Of a stretch of DNA of 64,000 nt, positions 1 through 11,748 are shown in pieces (position 1 is the stretch's first letter; the number at the start of each line of letters is the position of its first letter). This DNA comes from Prosopocoilus inquinatus (lineage: Eukaryota > Arthropoda > Insecta > Coleoptera > Lucanidae): positions 22,867,501 to 22,931,500 of the forward strand of contig CM069878.1 of assembly GCA_036172665.1 (NCBI GenBank). Reading direction: 5' to 3'. The notes under the pieces are model-generated. The model did no database searches. It was not told the DNA's origin and worked only from the letters and a program-made list of their open reading frames with translations. A program made the translations under genes and the position numbers.

Positions 1-305
1 CTTACGTGGTTGTCAAAAAAAAATTGTTTTCCACGATCCAAACGAGTCCCACCTGCGTCGGTTCCCAGACGTTCGAGTTTTTCCTCTCCAGGGCGTTAGC
101 TGTGTCGACGTCAGGAGTAAGAAAACTTCTAGCCAAAAAGAGGCTTAGTTTCGGCGTCGGATTCCTCAATTTGAATCGACGGGCTTTTTCACGAACAGAG
201 GAATAGTATATAGGCCCAACACATTTGCTTTAAGAAAAGGGAAACAACAGCAAATTAATAAAACGCCACAACAAAGCGAAAACGTGGTCAGCAAATGGCG
301 CTCCT

Positions 306-806
306 ATAAAAGACGAATAGGAGAAAAAGCAGGACTCGTCTTATGCAAAGTACATGAGCAGCATCGCATGTCGTTAAACAAATCCGCAAATAGCAGCCCT
401 AACAGCAACGGAGAAAACTTGCAGTGTAAAAGCCCGACGAAAAACGGTGGTCTAATTAAACTTCCAAAGCAACGCAGAAACGACCATCACTGCAAGCGAC
501 GTGCGTAAGTAAAGTGAAGCCAGCGCACGCCACTCGAAAGCACGCACGACTCCCGTCTCAAATAATATTGACTATGAGTAATTTAAAATTTTTATTTTAA
601 ATATTTTAATGTTTCAAAATCACTTAAATATTTACATAAATGGGTAAATGATAAGTAATATAAAACTATAATAAGTGAATTAATGGATAAGTCACAGTGT
701 TTGAATTTTTATTTTTTACAGAGACCATATTATGTTCGCTAGTAAAGACCTGTACATATTTCGACATGCGTTATCAGAACACGGCAGACTCAATTCCGGC
801 GCATGA
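306..806 (+). CDS. Possible small two-exon gene or 5' end of a gene (weak)
   Basis: The sequence shows a TATA-like TATAAAAG at 306-313, an ATG at 368, an open frame to a strong donor (GTAAGT) at 505, and a strong acceptor after a T-rich tract (TTTTTTACAG) ending at 721. Joining 368-504 to 722-806 keeps the frame open (phase 2) and gives about 72 aa, starting MSLNKSANSSPNSNGENLQ and stopping at a TGA at 804. A different frame of the second exon is open longer, to about 862 (it contains YFDMRYQNTADSIP), so the true frame is unsure. Base composition is richer in G and C than the surroundings. The product is not recognised. It could instead be a noncoding first exon of a plus-strand gene, or chance. 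Confidence 0.25.
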
Positions 807-1026
807 AGAAGGAGATGATGACTGGTCCGTGAAAGAAATGCGAATTTCGTGTTTAGTTACCTAACAATAAGTGAGAAATATTATTAAATCATGCATTCAC
901 CAATTGTCGTTTTTCGTTTTTTTTTTTTTCTTTAGAGTAAATGTTTCTCTCTCTAAAATGCATATCTTCGTTGATTCTATAGAATATGGGACACTGTAGT
1001 AAAGTTTTCCCACCACATCCTTAACC

Positions 1027-1130
1027 CAGCGTTTCGCAAACTCTGGGGCGCGCCCCCCTAGGGGAGTGCATAAGTCTTCAAAGGGGGGCGCAACAGAATA
1101 TATTAAAAAGAATGAACGCAAATTGCAACT
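1027..1130. mobile_element. hAT-like terminal fragment
   Basis: The stretch begins CAGCGTTTCGCAAACTCTGG and continues with GGGGCGCGCCCCCC and a GGGGGGCGC block. This is the usual look of a hAT transposon end (a CAGxGTTTCxCAAAC terminus plus GC-rich subterminal sequence). No opposite end or 8-bp target duplication was found, so this is an orphan end. The GC-rich block stands out strongly from the AT-rich surroundings. Confidence 0.4.
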
Positions 1131-1179
1131 AATTTATCATTTTTTTTAGAAGAGGTTGCTTATAGATTAGTTATCATAT

Positions 1180-1523
1180 TGTGGCGAGCCGCTCAGTGCT
1201 GCGTCACGCTGAGGGCGTCAGGAGGTCGGTTCGCTGTTGTGCGTCATCGGCCATCACGCCACCGGGGCCTACACCGGGGTCACATCGAACAGACTGGAAT
1301 CTTCCCGCATAGAGAGTTCCAGACGGCGACGAATGATATAAAATCGCCCCGGGTTGACTCACCAGTCAGTCGAATTCAAACAGCGATCGTCGAAGTTAGA
1401 TTTTAGTGTGAAAATAAATTGTTACAAATAAATTAGTTATTAAGCTTTATTAAATTACGGTTAAGTTTTTATCGAGTGTTTTATTCGTTTAAATAAATAA
1501 ATTAAAACCCTAGAAACGTAACA
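1180..1523 (+). mobile_element. Solo LTR of a retrotransposon, copy 1
   Basis: The element starts TGTGGCG and ends CGTAACA (TG...CA) and is flanked by the 4-bp target duplication ATAT at 1176-1179 and 1524-1527. It is the reverse-orientation partner of 52213-52541, which has the same ends. A GC-richer 5' half (about 1180-1380) holds a possible TATA-like element (GATATAAAAT near 1334), and the 3' half is AT-rich. Four-base duplications fit Ty3/gypsy-type integrases (family knowledge). No internal gag-pol follows, so it is a solo LTR left by recombination. Confidence 0.85.
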
Positions 1524-1527
1524 ATAT

Positions 1528-3126
1528 GTTGTCATGGAACTTGTATTTTATTAAAAGGTGATTCGTGTCTTAATTTTGAATACTATGAAGATATCTTATG
1601 TATTTAATTTATTTTGACACTTTCAATAAAACAGGGTCAGTTATGAACTGTAATGATGAGTCATAAATAATTAAAAAATACTATGAAACATTACGCTGCC
1701 TCTGCGTTAAGAATTCAAAAACCTAATAATAATAATGTACTTGTTATTCTGTTCAATGCTAGAAGCATTTTAAAGAAAATTATTTGAAAAGATTTATTGC
1801 TCAAAATTACAACAATATCGTCTACGAATGTATTCTGTCAAACAGAATCTGCAATGACCATACTTTAATACATTTTCTGTTCAATAGTATTCAGTTCATA
1901 TACAAGCTTTGCCATATGAAGTTCATGTAATTTTAAGAACAAAAATCATTTGGTCATACGTCTGATTTGATTTATGTAAGGAAATAGAAGACTTCAAAGT
2001 TTTTATTGTAAACATTTTAATTTTTCGAAATCACTTAAATATTTACATAAATTGTTTAAAATTCAAAAACACCTAAATACATAATTAATAAATGCTCAGT
2101 ATATCCTCGGCTTACTTCAATTCACGCTTCACAACGATAAACTAAAGAGTTTTTACTAGAACGAAAAGGTTTGGTTGATTTCTAATTTGAGCAGCCGCAT
2201 TTTGTTAAAAAAAGTCGGATATTCTTTTTTATTCTTAAAATTACGTGAGCTTTCATATGGCAAAGCTTGTCGGTGAGTTAATAAAACACCCTACACAGTA
2301 GGGCAACTTATTTTCTTTTTTAGATAATGTTATAGCCTAATTTAGGGTTTAAGAAACAGGACCTCCAATTTATATCTCCAGGAAATGGCATAGAGACGTC
2401 GTGTGGCATACATATTGCAATAAATAAGCTCCGTATCATGTGTATTCCAGAGTAATTCGCATTGCAGTAGATTCCCATCGAAGGAGCCGTTGTGAGTCAC
2501 GTCCCATTAATGTGATAAACCCACGCTAGGTCAGCACCGTACTGAGACTCACAATGAAGACGCAATCATTAGTTTCAATCAACATATTAATCGGATTTGC
2601 CCGACCAATAATCGACGTTTCACGCTCCATTACTTTCTGATTGGTTTTCCAACGCCATGTCATTCCAGAGATAGTCATTCAAACTTGCATTTGATTTTTC
2701 AAAAAATTAACTACCGTTAAAGCAGAAACGGTTCTGATGTAAGTAAATATCAGGTACTTCAGGCCACCACTGTCATCCCTTCTTCTCGAAAATATATAGC
2801 AGCAGCAAAAAAAAATAACAAAAGGTCAACCGATTGGATAAGGATCAAGTATTAACAGTTTTAAAAATTTTTAAATTAAGAAAATTTTATTGAGAAAATA
2901 GTTTTTAAACTTCAAATAGTAAAATGTGAAGAAGCACTTAACGTTTCACTCAGGAGTGAAAAAAAATTTCAAGAGAAATATGTTGTCAAGAGAAACAAGT
3001 TGTCAAGAAAAACGAAAAAGTAATATATTTTTTTTATACAAAATAGAAATACGAATTATCCGAAGAAACGTAAAGTTAAGAATATCGATTATGTTTCTTT
3101 TTAATTATATAATAATTAAAAATTCG
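1528..3126. other. AT-rich intergenic DNA, no gene seen
   Basis: No convincing coding exon or RNA gene was seen here. A sentence-like repeat 'cacttaaatatttacataaat' occurs near 622 and again near 2032, pointing to an old dispersed repeat. Confidence 0.5.
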
Positions 3127-3474
3127 TGGTGCTGCATTTTGAAACGCAAAATAGGAAATCTCATGTTAATTTAAAGGTGCTCGAATATTCGCTTCCCTAA
3201 TTATTTTACAGCAAAATTCCATTTAAATTTTTCAAAGCAAGATCGAGGCTGTGCTGATATTTTGGCATAAATTGAATTTAGTTACAGATTTTTTTTAATA
3301 TCTTGTCACTAAGCGAATGAAGAATCCTCAAACGTCACAGACAGTTTCAATTTGAAGAGTACTTCAAAAAACCTAAGTGGAATTTTGCAGTAAAATAATT
3401 AGGGAAGCCAATATTCGTACACCTTTAAATTAACATGGGATTTCCTACGTTGCGTGTCAAAATGCAGCCCCCAA
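3127..3474. mobile_element. Foldback MITE, family M1 copy 1
   Basis: The two ends are long imperfect inverted repeats of about 100 bp. The left arm carries GGTGCTGCATTTTGAAACGC, CATGTTAATTTAAAGGTG and TTCCCTAATTATTTTAC; the right arm is its reverse complement, ending TCAAAATGCAGCCCCC. The centre (GTGCTGATATTTTGGCATAAATTG) is shared with the copy at 30775-31049. No coding capacity is present. It is a non-autonomous element. Confidence 0.75.
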
Positions 3475-3639
3475 TGTATCCTATTTAGTGAACCTAGAAA
3501 ACTACAAAATATCATTTAAATTGGCAAAATCAGTACGTTTATTATCAGAATTGGATAACATTTTAATTTTACTCATTTCTACGAACCGTTTTTTGAATTC
3601 ACAATTATAGAAAATCTTATTTTCTCTATAAAATTTCAA

Positions 3640-4570
3640 ACTGTTGGCTATCAAAATTAATTTTTTATTTACGCTTACTTCTATTCGTTTTACTTACTTA
3701 ATGGGTCAGTCTATTTATCCTCTCAGAGAAAACCAGCAAGGGATAGGAATGGTCTTTTTTACAATTATTACCAAATTTCATGTCATATTTTGCTTCAAAT
3801 ATCTGTGTGACTATTTTGTCGTCTGTCATTCTTTCTAGTATCCGTACCAACTTACTTTTTCCTTTCCTTTTTCTGTTTTTTCTTTTATGAGTTTAAGTAC
3901 AGGTTCCTTCCGCGCGATGCTTACTGATTTTATCCTTTCGTAATTTATTTTCTATCATTCTTTCAAAATTTCATTTGTATTTCTCTTATTTTGTTCGTTG
4001 TTTATCTGTCACTGTCTTAGTTTATTCCCCTTGGACTTTCATTTACTTCTTTCATAGGATGCTAGTTTTGTAATATTTCTACTTCTAACTTTATATTCCT
4101 GTTGCTAAATATTTAAACTCTTAGCTTTAATTCCCCCACGAATGAAGTTTACTGTCCCGCTTTCTGTTTCCCTAACTGTGCCTACAGTTATTATTTTTGT
4201 TTTTTTGTTACTTATTTTCATGTTTATCTTTTTCTACGCCTTCTTGCATATTTCTATTTATTATTCATTGGTGATAGCCCTCTCGTCCGTGTATTTCTAT
4301 TCTTTTCGTCCTCCAATACCTTATTTAACCTTCAAATGGGTTTCAAACGCTTCTGACGACTCTTACTTTGTTCGTAGATAATTTATTTGTTTAAAACATG
4401 TGGGTTCTGTGGATTCTTTTCATTATATTTGTAAGCACCTTTCTCTTCTACTAATACTTTCTATAAATCTTCTCTTTTGATTTTATCGAAGGTCTTTCCA
4501 TGTCTTGAAAATTTTTTCCAGTTTGTCCCATAACGAACATTGATTGCCTCGTTCACTCCTGCGTTCTATC
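3640..4570. other. T/C-rich strand-asymmetric tract
   Basis: The plus strand is strongly enriched in T and C over A for about 900 bp. Apparent open frames here encode only F/L/S/Y-rich hydrophobic strings, which this composition produces by chance. Similar tracts occur at 29880-30600, 34200-35770 and 53930-55010. It may be the antisense of an A-rich decayed retroelement. Confidence 0.4.
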
Positions 4571-5190
4571 TATATAATTATATAAAAATATTTAATCAAA
4601 ATCATTTCAGAATTATCACTGTAAAATTTCGCGGCATCAATTAAGCATTTCAGTGAGTCAACCGCGTGTTACACGCCCGCCTTCCGCATTGTGAAAAAAC
4701 GCAACTCAGCAGAATGTAAGCGTGTCATGTTTATATGTTTTCAGTTTATAATGACGTAACTACAGTGTTTTGTTTAGAACAAATTTACTAAGGCTTAATT
4801 AGTGCTGATCGTGTCGAATTTTGAGCTTTGAATCGAACCTCTGGAAATTAAAATTAATGAATAAGTAAGGGTAAATTATAAATCCAGATAATTAAATTGA
4901 AGTTTTCTAAAGACAGACATTTCTCTTATTTGTACACGAAATCAGATTTTTTTTAAGAAAATACATTCATTTCTTCTTTAACGCGACCATTATCCATTTG
5001 CTAGTCTTAAAGTGCTTCTCCTTTCGTTGCTTCGTTCATTATAGTTATGTGTATTTCAGTTCATACAGCTTTTCCAGGTAGTGCTTTTATCAAATCAACG
5101 GATATTGGGTCGTGTCGTCTTCTCATGCTTAATTTTGCTGTAGTATATGAAGTTATGCAACCCGAGAGGTTATTTCAATAGTTGCAAATT
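4571..5190. other. Intergenic DNA, nothing recognised
   Basis: AT-rich sequence with no supported gene, RNA or repeat boundary. Confidence 0.5.
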
Positions 5191-5194
5191 ATAA

Positions 5195-5570
5195 ATGTAG
5201 CTTTAAGAAAAATTATTGCAAATCGTTTTTGATGCAGTGAGTTCCTCTAGCAGCTTCTGTACAGCTGTTTCAGCCCTATTTGGTGCTTCATCAGCAGAGA
5301 CGTAGCTCGCGAGTTATAGTGTAAACCAAAACACGACTTGACCAAGGATATTCGCAAATGCGATGTAATAGTAATGAATGGCTTAAACAGCAACATCTTG
5401 TGATCGCTTTTTGACCTAACGTTGCATTAGAATTAAAAGTCCATTTGCTACATATCCCATGCAGTCCTATTTAGAGCTTCATCAACAGAAACGCAGCTCA
5501 ATTTGTCGATTCTAATGCGATGTCAGGTCAAAAAGCGATCAGATGTCACTGTTTAATCTATTTATAAATA
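5195..5570. mobile_element. Hammerhead-bearing repeat (family F1), copies A and B, inverted
   Basis: Copy A is on the minus strand at about 5195-5435 and includes an intact-looking ribozyme (5234-5323). A second degraded piece follows: a ribozyme remnant at 5461-5500 whose core matches on the minus strand but is broken, then a plus-strand family tail at about 5501-5560 (ATGCGATGTCAGGTCAAAAAGCGATC). The arrangement is therefore partly inverted, as at 41.7 and 61.3 kb. Confidence 0.7.
5234..5323 (-). ncRNA. Type I hammerhead ribozyme (F1 copy A)
   Basis: Read on the minus strand, the core is CUGAUGA (5294-5288), then stem II AGCACC/GGGCU with loop AAAUA, then GAAAC (5271-5267). Stem III is the minimal ACA-GC-UGU. 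The predicted cleavage follows GUA, between 5260 and 5259. The first four stem I pairs next to the core (UCUG with CAGA) are intact. The outer stem I is more eroded than in the copies at 28 and 61.6 kb. All invariant core bases of the hammerhead consensus (CUGANGA and GAA) are present. Confidence 0.65.
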
Positions 5571-6500
5571 TAACGGTGAAAACTATTTTTCATTTTTTTA
5601 TTTTTTAACAGCTCTCTGAATATTTCTTTAGTTGGTGAGCGTAAAGGTAGCACCAGAATTGATAAATTACAACACGAAAGAATTGATTTTTGTTTATCAT
5701 ATAAAAGTTATTCTCCTTTTGCACAGAAAAATCATTTATTCATGATTATAGAAAATATTCTATAACACACAAAATTTCATTGAAGCTTAGGAAAAAGGCT
5801 TCCTTCCTCCTTGAATATTTTTGCCAGATATGTAAATTCCGGGGGCGTTTTTTTTCGAAGAGAAAACAAAACCAAAGTAAGTCACGTATCCATAAAGTAA
5901 ATAAATTTACGATCCTTCCGCACCATTCTTAAGGTCAAAATGAAATTTTGCTCTTCTTGAAGTATGCCAAACATAAAAACGGGAACGTGAGGCACGTCCG
6001 CGTGTGTAATAGCTTCGGTAGTTTGACGTCAGACACCGCTATTGCATTATTTTTATTTGCAGTATCTTACCTCTCTTCGGCTATAAACCCACATAAGTTA
6101 TTTACTGTTACTTTACACGACCTAAATCCTCCGAGAATAAATTCATTCTTGCAACAGCTTCCCTAATTAACCCGGAAGTTATTTACTCATCATCATCAGT
6201 TTCCATTATAGCTTCTTTTTCTTGCTAGCCATATTTTTCTAACGGCCGTTTAAATAAATAAAATATAAAGACAAATCAAGATTTGCATAATATCGTACCA
6301 TCTAAAAGAAGTATCCATGAACTAAAGGAACAGATTTGTACATGAAATTTTAGTTTTCTGTTTTTCAGCTCCGGGCAAACTTGAGAGCATTCGCTTTTTC
6401 AGGAAGGCACGTTTACCTCTTTAACACCAGATGGCGGCATTGTCCACAAGTGTACATGCAAGTGTAAGGATTGTAGATTCAGAAAGTAAAAAATAAAGGT
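5571..6500. other. Intergenic DNA downstream of gene 1
   Basis: No gene was found. A 72-codon open frame at 5948-6166 has no supporting splice sites or homology that I recognise. Confidence 0.4.
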
Positions 6501-6506
6501 TTTATT
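6501..6506 (-). terminator. Poly(A) signal of gene 1
   Basis: AATAAA on the minus strand lies about 60 nt beyond the stop codon at 6567. This is the expected position for cleavage and polyadenylation of the gene 1 transcript. Confidence 0.6.
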
Positions 6507-6566
6507 AAGTTGTATCACTTTGTAAATCATTCTTAACATCTCAAATTATTCCATTTAAAGTATATA

Positions 6567-9434
6567 TTAACATTCCACATAAAACTTACTCCGCCTTTCA
6601 TAATTTGCAGAAGGTGTTGGTGGCATTTCTGGTTGTTTCTTTTTTTTATAATGATTCGAAGAGTTATTACTTGAAGCAGCTGTAAAATTTTATTATACCA
6701 AAACATGATTGGTTTGTTCAAAATTACATACCTTTACTAAACTTCCGGGAAACTGGTTCGCCACTCAAAGCTTCTGCTGCAAAGATTAACCAAATATTAA
6801 TTGAAAATGTCGCTTATAAAATAAATCGATATATCTTAGGAACTTACCTTTACATTTCTCAAGCTGTTCCCACAGTAAATTCTCTATTGCTTGAACCCAC
6901 TTCTTCTTGACATTCTCCGACGAGGCTTCCAATTCGAAACTATAAGGACTTTCCTCATAACTACAGCTCTTGCTGAAACTTCTCAAGTTAAAAGTTAACG
7001 GTTGCTCTTGAACGCTTCTGATAGCCAAATCGGACATTTCTATGCTGGCTTTATAGAAATAGCTTTCCGTTCGTTCCTACAAGATTTTTACAAAACTTGT
7101 GTTACACACAATCTTTTTCTTTTCGTTTTTTATTCGTTTTTGTCAATTAAGTTTAAATCATTTTCTTTCTTCCGAAAAGTCAAGTAGGAAAGTCATTTGA
7201 CAAATTGGGAAACACAATTGAGAAATGGGGAAAACGAAAACAAATAGATTATAAAACCAAAACGATCGTACCTGATTTGGAGTAGTAAAGACGACTATAT
7301 CTTGAAAGAGAAACACAACGGAGTTGTACTTCTTTTTAATATTGAAAGTTTCCTTTGCGACCAAGGAACCTTGTTTGGTTAAATCTACTGCAGAGTTTCC
7401 AATGGAGACTGCCGCCACGAAAGTATCTGCCCTTCTCATTGCACGCTTCAAAAAGTCAGTCGCTTCATCGAGAACTCCACAAACCGTATCCATGGCTTTG
7501 GTTACCTTTTGCAAATTCTCCATGAAGAGGATATACCTTCCCAATCTTTGAATCGGCGTCAGTAAGTAACTTTCAAGGTCGAGGAATTCTTTTTCTTGAA
7601 GTTGCACGTGTCTTTCCTGAAAATTAGAAGTATTTCAAACATATAAAAGCAAATAATAAAACTGAGTAATTACTTTTATCGCGCCGTGATAGAAACCAAG
7701 CGAAAATAATTGCGAAGTCGGTTTGTTCTTTATGTATTCTACAAAAACTTCGAATAATTTTTTCTGAAAAACTAAATAAGTTTAGTAAAAATTTTGGAAA
7801 CGCTTTCAAAACCTTACGTGTTCCAAAAATGTACTTGCAACTTTCTCTATGTTAAAATCACATGCTTGTAAGTCGACGTAAAACTTCTGAGCTTCAACGT
7901 AAATTTCTTCGACGTTACCAAAAAGAGAAAATAAGTAAGAAGGGTTGGAATATCTTGCGTCGGGGTGCTCTTTGAAATACGCCATGTATTCCTGTAATAA
8001 AATAAAAGTAGATGGAGATGAATATGGATCACAAACTTAGACTTACTTGTATTATTATTCGTAGTCCTTCTATGAACGTAACTTCAGTTTCTAACAATTC
8101 TTTGATGATCAAGTTCTGTCTAAAAAAAGTAAATTTGAAGCGTCGTGGATCTCATTTGAAATTACTGACGCCTATGAATACCTTTTGCGAGGTAGAGTTG
8201 GTGAAGGTGGTGGTATCAAATGTTCATCATTCGCAATAACGTGCAGCTTATTTTCATCGATTACTTTTTCTATCCTGGGATTGGAGTTGTGGTCATAGTA
8301 AACTGTGGTGGTTATGTTATTTTCTGGTAAATTGTTAGTTGTCTGATCTTCATCCACGTAAATTCTAATAGGGTCATTAGTCGTTTGTTTCGAATTCTGC
8401 GGGGTGTTAATTAGAACATTAGATATGCAAACACGCTGAAGACTTATCTTATTCAAAACGACTCCGTGAACGGCGTTAATTACTTCCAAGAAGTAGTCGT
8501 CGTCGTCGCTTATCATACGCCCGAATATGTCATCTTCATCGTCACTTTGTTGCTCTGTACTGGAATCAGATATAGATTTCTGCTTTCTCAAAGAAAGTTT
8601 GGTAAATCTTGAAAGTCTAGGTTTTCTTTTCTTATTATTGTCACTCCCTTCTTCATAAGTATTACTTAATACTGGTACATCATACAGATGATGAGTTTCA
8701 CTTTCATCTTTGCAACTGTGTTCAGAAATGACCACGTTCGGTGTATAATCACATGTACTATCAGAATCGCTGGTAAAGTAACTGCTATCTCTTATTTCTA
8801 CTTTATTTTGATCATTTTGGACTTTATTGACGATGTTATTATTATGGTCATCGTTATTCAGCGTGTGATCATCCAAGGCATTCGATTTTCTTTCTTTGTG
8901 TGAAGTTCTGGAGCTTCTTCTTCGTGGCCTTATCGGTGGAAAATCGTGGTTCACCTCAGTCTTCTTTGTTAAGGCGCTTTCCCGTTTCGCGTCTGCTGCA
9001 ATTAGATTTCACTTAAAAGTTTATTTTTTCTTGGGAAAAAATAATCTCTCATCTCACGCATTTTAAATAAACGTTATCGCATTCATTATAAAGATTTTGT
9101 ACAAAACAATCACATTATCTTATCTATACAATTATTGAGGTTTTGCAATTCCTTTCCCAGAAATTTTATTTGGGTGGATAATTATAAGTAACTACTTACC
9201 TGAATTACCATTCTGGTTTTGGTAATAGCTTCTGGACAACCGCACTTGAAAATCTGCATTCTCTTCAAATAACTGCCTCCTGCTGCTTACGAGGTGTACT
9301 TCTTTCAGTTGATCGAGGTCCTTGGAGTCGTACTTGCAGGTTGATCTATCGGTTGTGGTGCTCCCGAATTGTTGACTGATATTCCTGACGAAAACGTTGC
9401 TGGTTCTCTTCGTTTGTTCTCTGTTTTGCTGCAT
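6567..9434 (-). CDS. RhoGEF-like DH-PH protein, cluster gene 1 (705 aa)
   Basis: Nine exons: 9434-9200, 8995-8182, 8119-8047, 7991-7818, 7763-7674, 7616-7272, 7076-6848, 6776-6732, 6679-6567. All junctions are GT-AG and the joined length (2118 nt) is in frame. Translation starts at the first ATG after an in-frame stop. Residues 1-345 are Ser/Asp/Asn-rich and look disordered. The DH domain runs from about 350 (IIKELLETEVTFIEGL, the CR1 helix with its conserved Glu) to about 525, with YLLTPIQRLGRYI around 483-486. The PH domain is about 525-650, ending in the Trp helix (KKWVQAIENLLWEQL). A basic tail ends ERRSKFYVEC. DH-PH proteins load GTP on Rho-family GTPases at membranes; this activity is inferred. 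The target GTPase cannot be told. It is the most downstream member of a five-gene array. Confidence 0.87.
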
Positions 9435-9502
9435 GCTGTTGGTCACTCTAGCAAATACTGTCTGTTGTTGAACACATCAACGCAATGAGATCATGTGGGT
9501 TC

Positions 9503-9533
9503 TTATCAGGAGCGATTAAGACTGGCTTGATAA
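9503..9533 (-). promoter_or_regulatory. GATA-type motifs upstream of gene 1
   Basis: TTATCA at 9503-9508 and TGATAA at 9528-9533 lie 70-100 bp upstream of the gene 1 start codon. Similar motifs occur upstream of genes 2, 4 and 5. GATA factors drive insect gut and fat-body genes; the link here is inference. Confidence 0.35.
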
Positions 9534-9539
9534 TGTGTA

Positions 9540-10115
9540 CGTCTGACAATAAATGACTGCAAAAACATAAAAGATTGTGAAGCAATTTGTTATGTTAAGG
9601 TTTTTTTAGCTGTTTTGTTCTATTTATAGCAGGGTCGAAGCTAGATCAAATATTCAGGGGATGCTTATCGTAGTGTAGTGCAAGCTCTATACGTTTTTAT
9701 TCTAATCGTCTTTACAAATTTAAAAATATTGTATAAATGAAACACACAACAAAGATAAATTTCGAATGCATCATATAATAACGTTCAAAATAATTAGTTT
9801 TTGTTGTTCGAAACAATTTTTTTTAAGTTTTTACATTTAAATTATTCCATAGATATGTATAATAATCATATAATATTTTATAATCATAACATAAAAATTA
9901 AAAAAACTACTGCCAGCCCTACCTTGCGAAACATTAAACTGGCAACAGTGCCCTATTTGCAAATTTAATTTAATTAAAAAAATTATGGTAAGTTAATGAC
10001 TGATGAATACTTCTCTGCTCCCGAGCAGGCCGTAATTTTTAGTTGTGATAATTGAAACCGGTGTTGTCAAGTTTCAACTTTAAGAAATGTCCACCAAATG
10101 TCCATCTACAGGTCA
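9540..10115. other. Intergenic DNA upstream of gene 1
   Basis: AT-rich sequence with no gene or repeat recognised. Confidence 0.4.
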
Positions 10116-10268
10116 CTTATAATAAGAGTTGTTATAAGTGATTATAACAAGAGTTGTTATAAGTGATTATAACAAGAGTTGTTATAAGTGATTATAACAA
10201 GAGTTGTTATAAGTGATTATAACAAGAGTTGTTATAAGTGACTATAGCAAGAGTTGTTATAAGTGACT
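10116..10268. repeat. Palindromic 25-bp minisatellite, six units
   Basis: The phrase GAGTTGTTATAAGTGA recurs at 10126, 10151, 10176, 10201, 10226 and 10251, an exact 25-bp period. Each unit contains the perfect dyad TTATAACAA-GAG-TTGTTATAA, so the array can fold into serial hairpins. The last unit differs by ACTATAGC for ATTATAAC. The array lacks the unique spacers of a CRISPR. Confidence 0.9.
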
Positions 10269-11620
10269 CAATAGACGTAGTAGACGTTGACGATATGTTC
10301 TGTTCTTTTCAGGCTGTAAAATTAGCAAATTTCCGTCTGCTGATTGTCAATTGCCACTTAACCGAAAGTAAGATGAGATGATTTTCAAATCACTGGGGGG
10401 TCGGGTTGCTTTTGGCAGGCGATAACTATAGAACGAATTTTATCTTTCGCAAAGGAAACAATCAATCAGTCACTTGTAAAGCGAGTGCATGTTCAAAATT
10501 TTAAAAGAAAAGAAACAGGCTTCGAGATGGGACATTTACGGTGAGTTATGCGTGTAAATTTATTACTGGGGTATTTTCTAAAAGGAGGAGTGGACAGGAA
10601 CTTTTCGAAAACGGTATTGATTGGTCGGGGGTGTTTTCAAACTCTTTTCGAAAATCGGTTGGGGCTCACTAATGAGGGTGGAAAAGGGAAAAGTTATTTT
10701 AATTAAAGGAGTCAGATTTTGTCATCTGAAAAGACCGGTTGAATACCCAACGTCGAGTTGCAATTTTGAATTTAGCCGTTTGTCTTAAGTAAGTTGTGTT
10801 CCATAATCGTGTTTTCAGTCACCATTACGGGTGTAGTTTCAAGTGTTTGAAAGGCACTTTAATAAATTTTGGCTTTCGCAAACGGGTTCGACGCGAGTGA
10901 TTTTAACACAGAGTGAGAGGTGTGCAAATTAGTTGGACTTGGACAGTTAGGTAAAGGTCATTTAATCATTATTGCTTCGCCGCATTTTTGGTGGCTTTAA
11001 TTGATTCCAAACCCTTTTAATCAAGTCATAATTGGAGACAGAGATCTTTGAAATTCAATAATCGAGTTCGCATTCGAGCCAGTTTGAATTTACATAATTT
11101 AACTTTACCACTAATCTACTGAAATCTCCAGTCTAGTGTACTAATTGTAGAAGTGTTTCTGTCACTTTTGGGAACCCTCGTATCATTTAGTGACCTCGCT
11201 CACAACTGGGATCGATCTGAGTGATTACGAGAGTTGTCCCAGTTTGAATCCGACTAATTAAGTGTGGCCAGCACTAATTTATCACCAGAAATCAAGGCCA
11301 AGTTAATTTCTAGTACGAATTTCTTACAAATTCCGAGGCCAAAGATACTGAAACGAAATTAAGCGCTCAACTCAGGAAACGAGCATTTCTCCAAACCCGT
11401 GGGTTTTACCAGGTGGGGTTTATTGGCTGAGAGATATTGCGGGAGAATATAAAGGATTAACTTTGCGACCACTGGACTTAAGCACCCATAGTGTACGGTC
11501 ATTATGAGCGGTCAATCGGGTCCACCAAGTGGGTAACAGCTTTAGGCGACGAAAGTATACAGGGGGAAAATAACCGAGAGTCACTGTACCTCAACCCCTA
11601 TACCTGGTTTCGAGTAGACA
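10269..11620. other. Intergenic DNA, nothing recognised
   Basis: Moderate G+C compared with its surroundings. No coding exon with splice support was found. Confidence 0.4.
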
Positions 11621-11624
11621 AACA

Positions 11625-11748
11625 TACACCCCCATGTTGTATCATTTACGTTAAACATAACGTGCTGTTATCGATGTCACATAGAAATTTGAAATCGGTC
11701 GGTAACGTCACGTTATGTTCAACGTAAATGATACAACATAGGGGTATT
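11625..11748. mobile_element. Short palindromic element
   Basis: The left arm TACACCCCCATGTTGTATCA and following TTTACGTTAAACATAACGTG are mirrored by CACGTTATGTTCAACGTAAA and TGATACAACATAGGGGTA at the right. Arms are about 40 bp and the spacer about 45 bp. TA at both ends would fit a Tc1/mariner-type MITE. Confidence 0.55.

Noticed and set aside
10116..10268. CRISPR-like array
   Set aside because: The 25-bp units are contiguous with no unique spacers, and the host is clearly eukaryotic.
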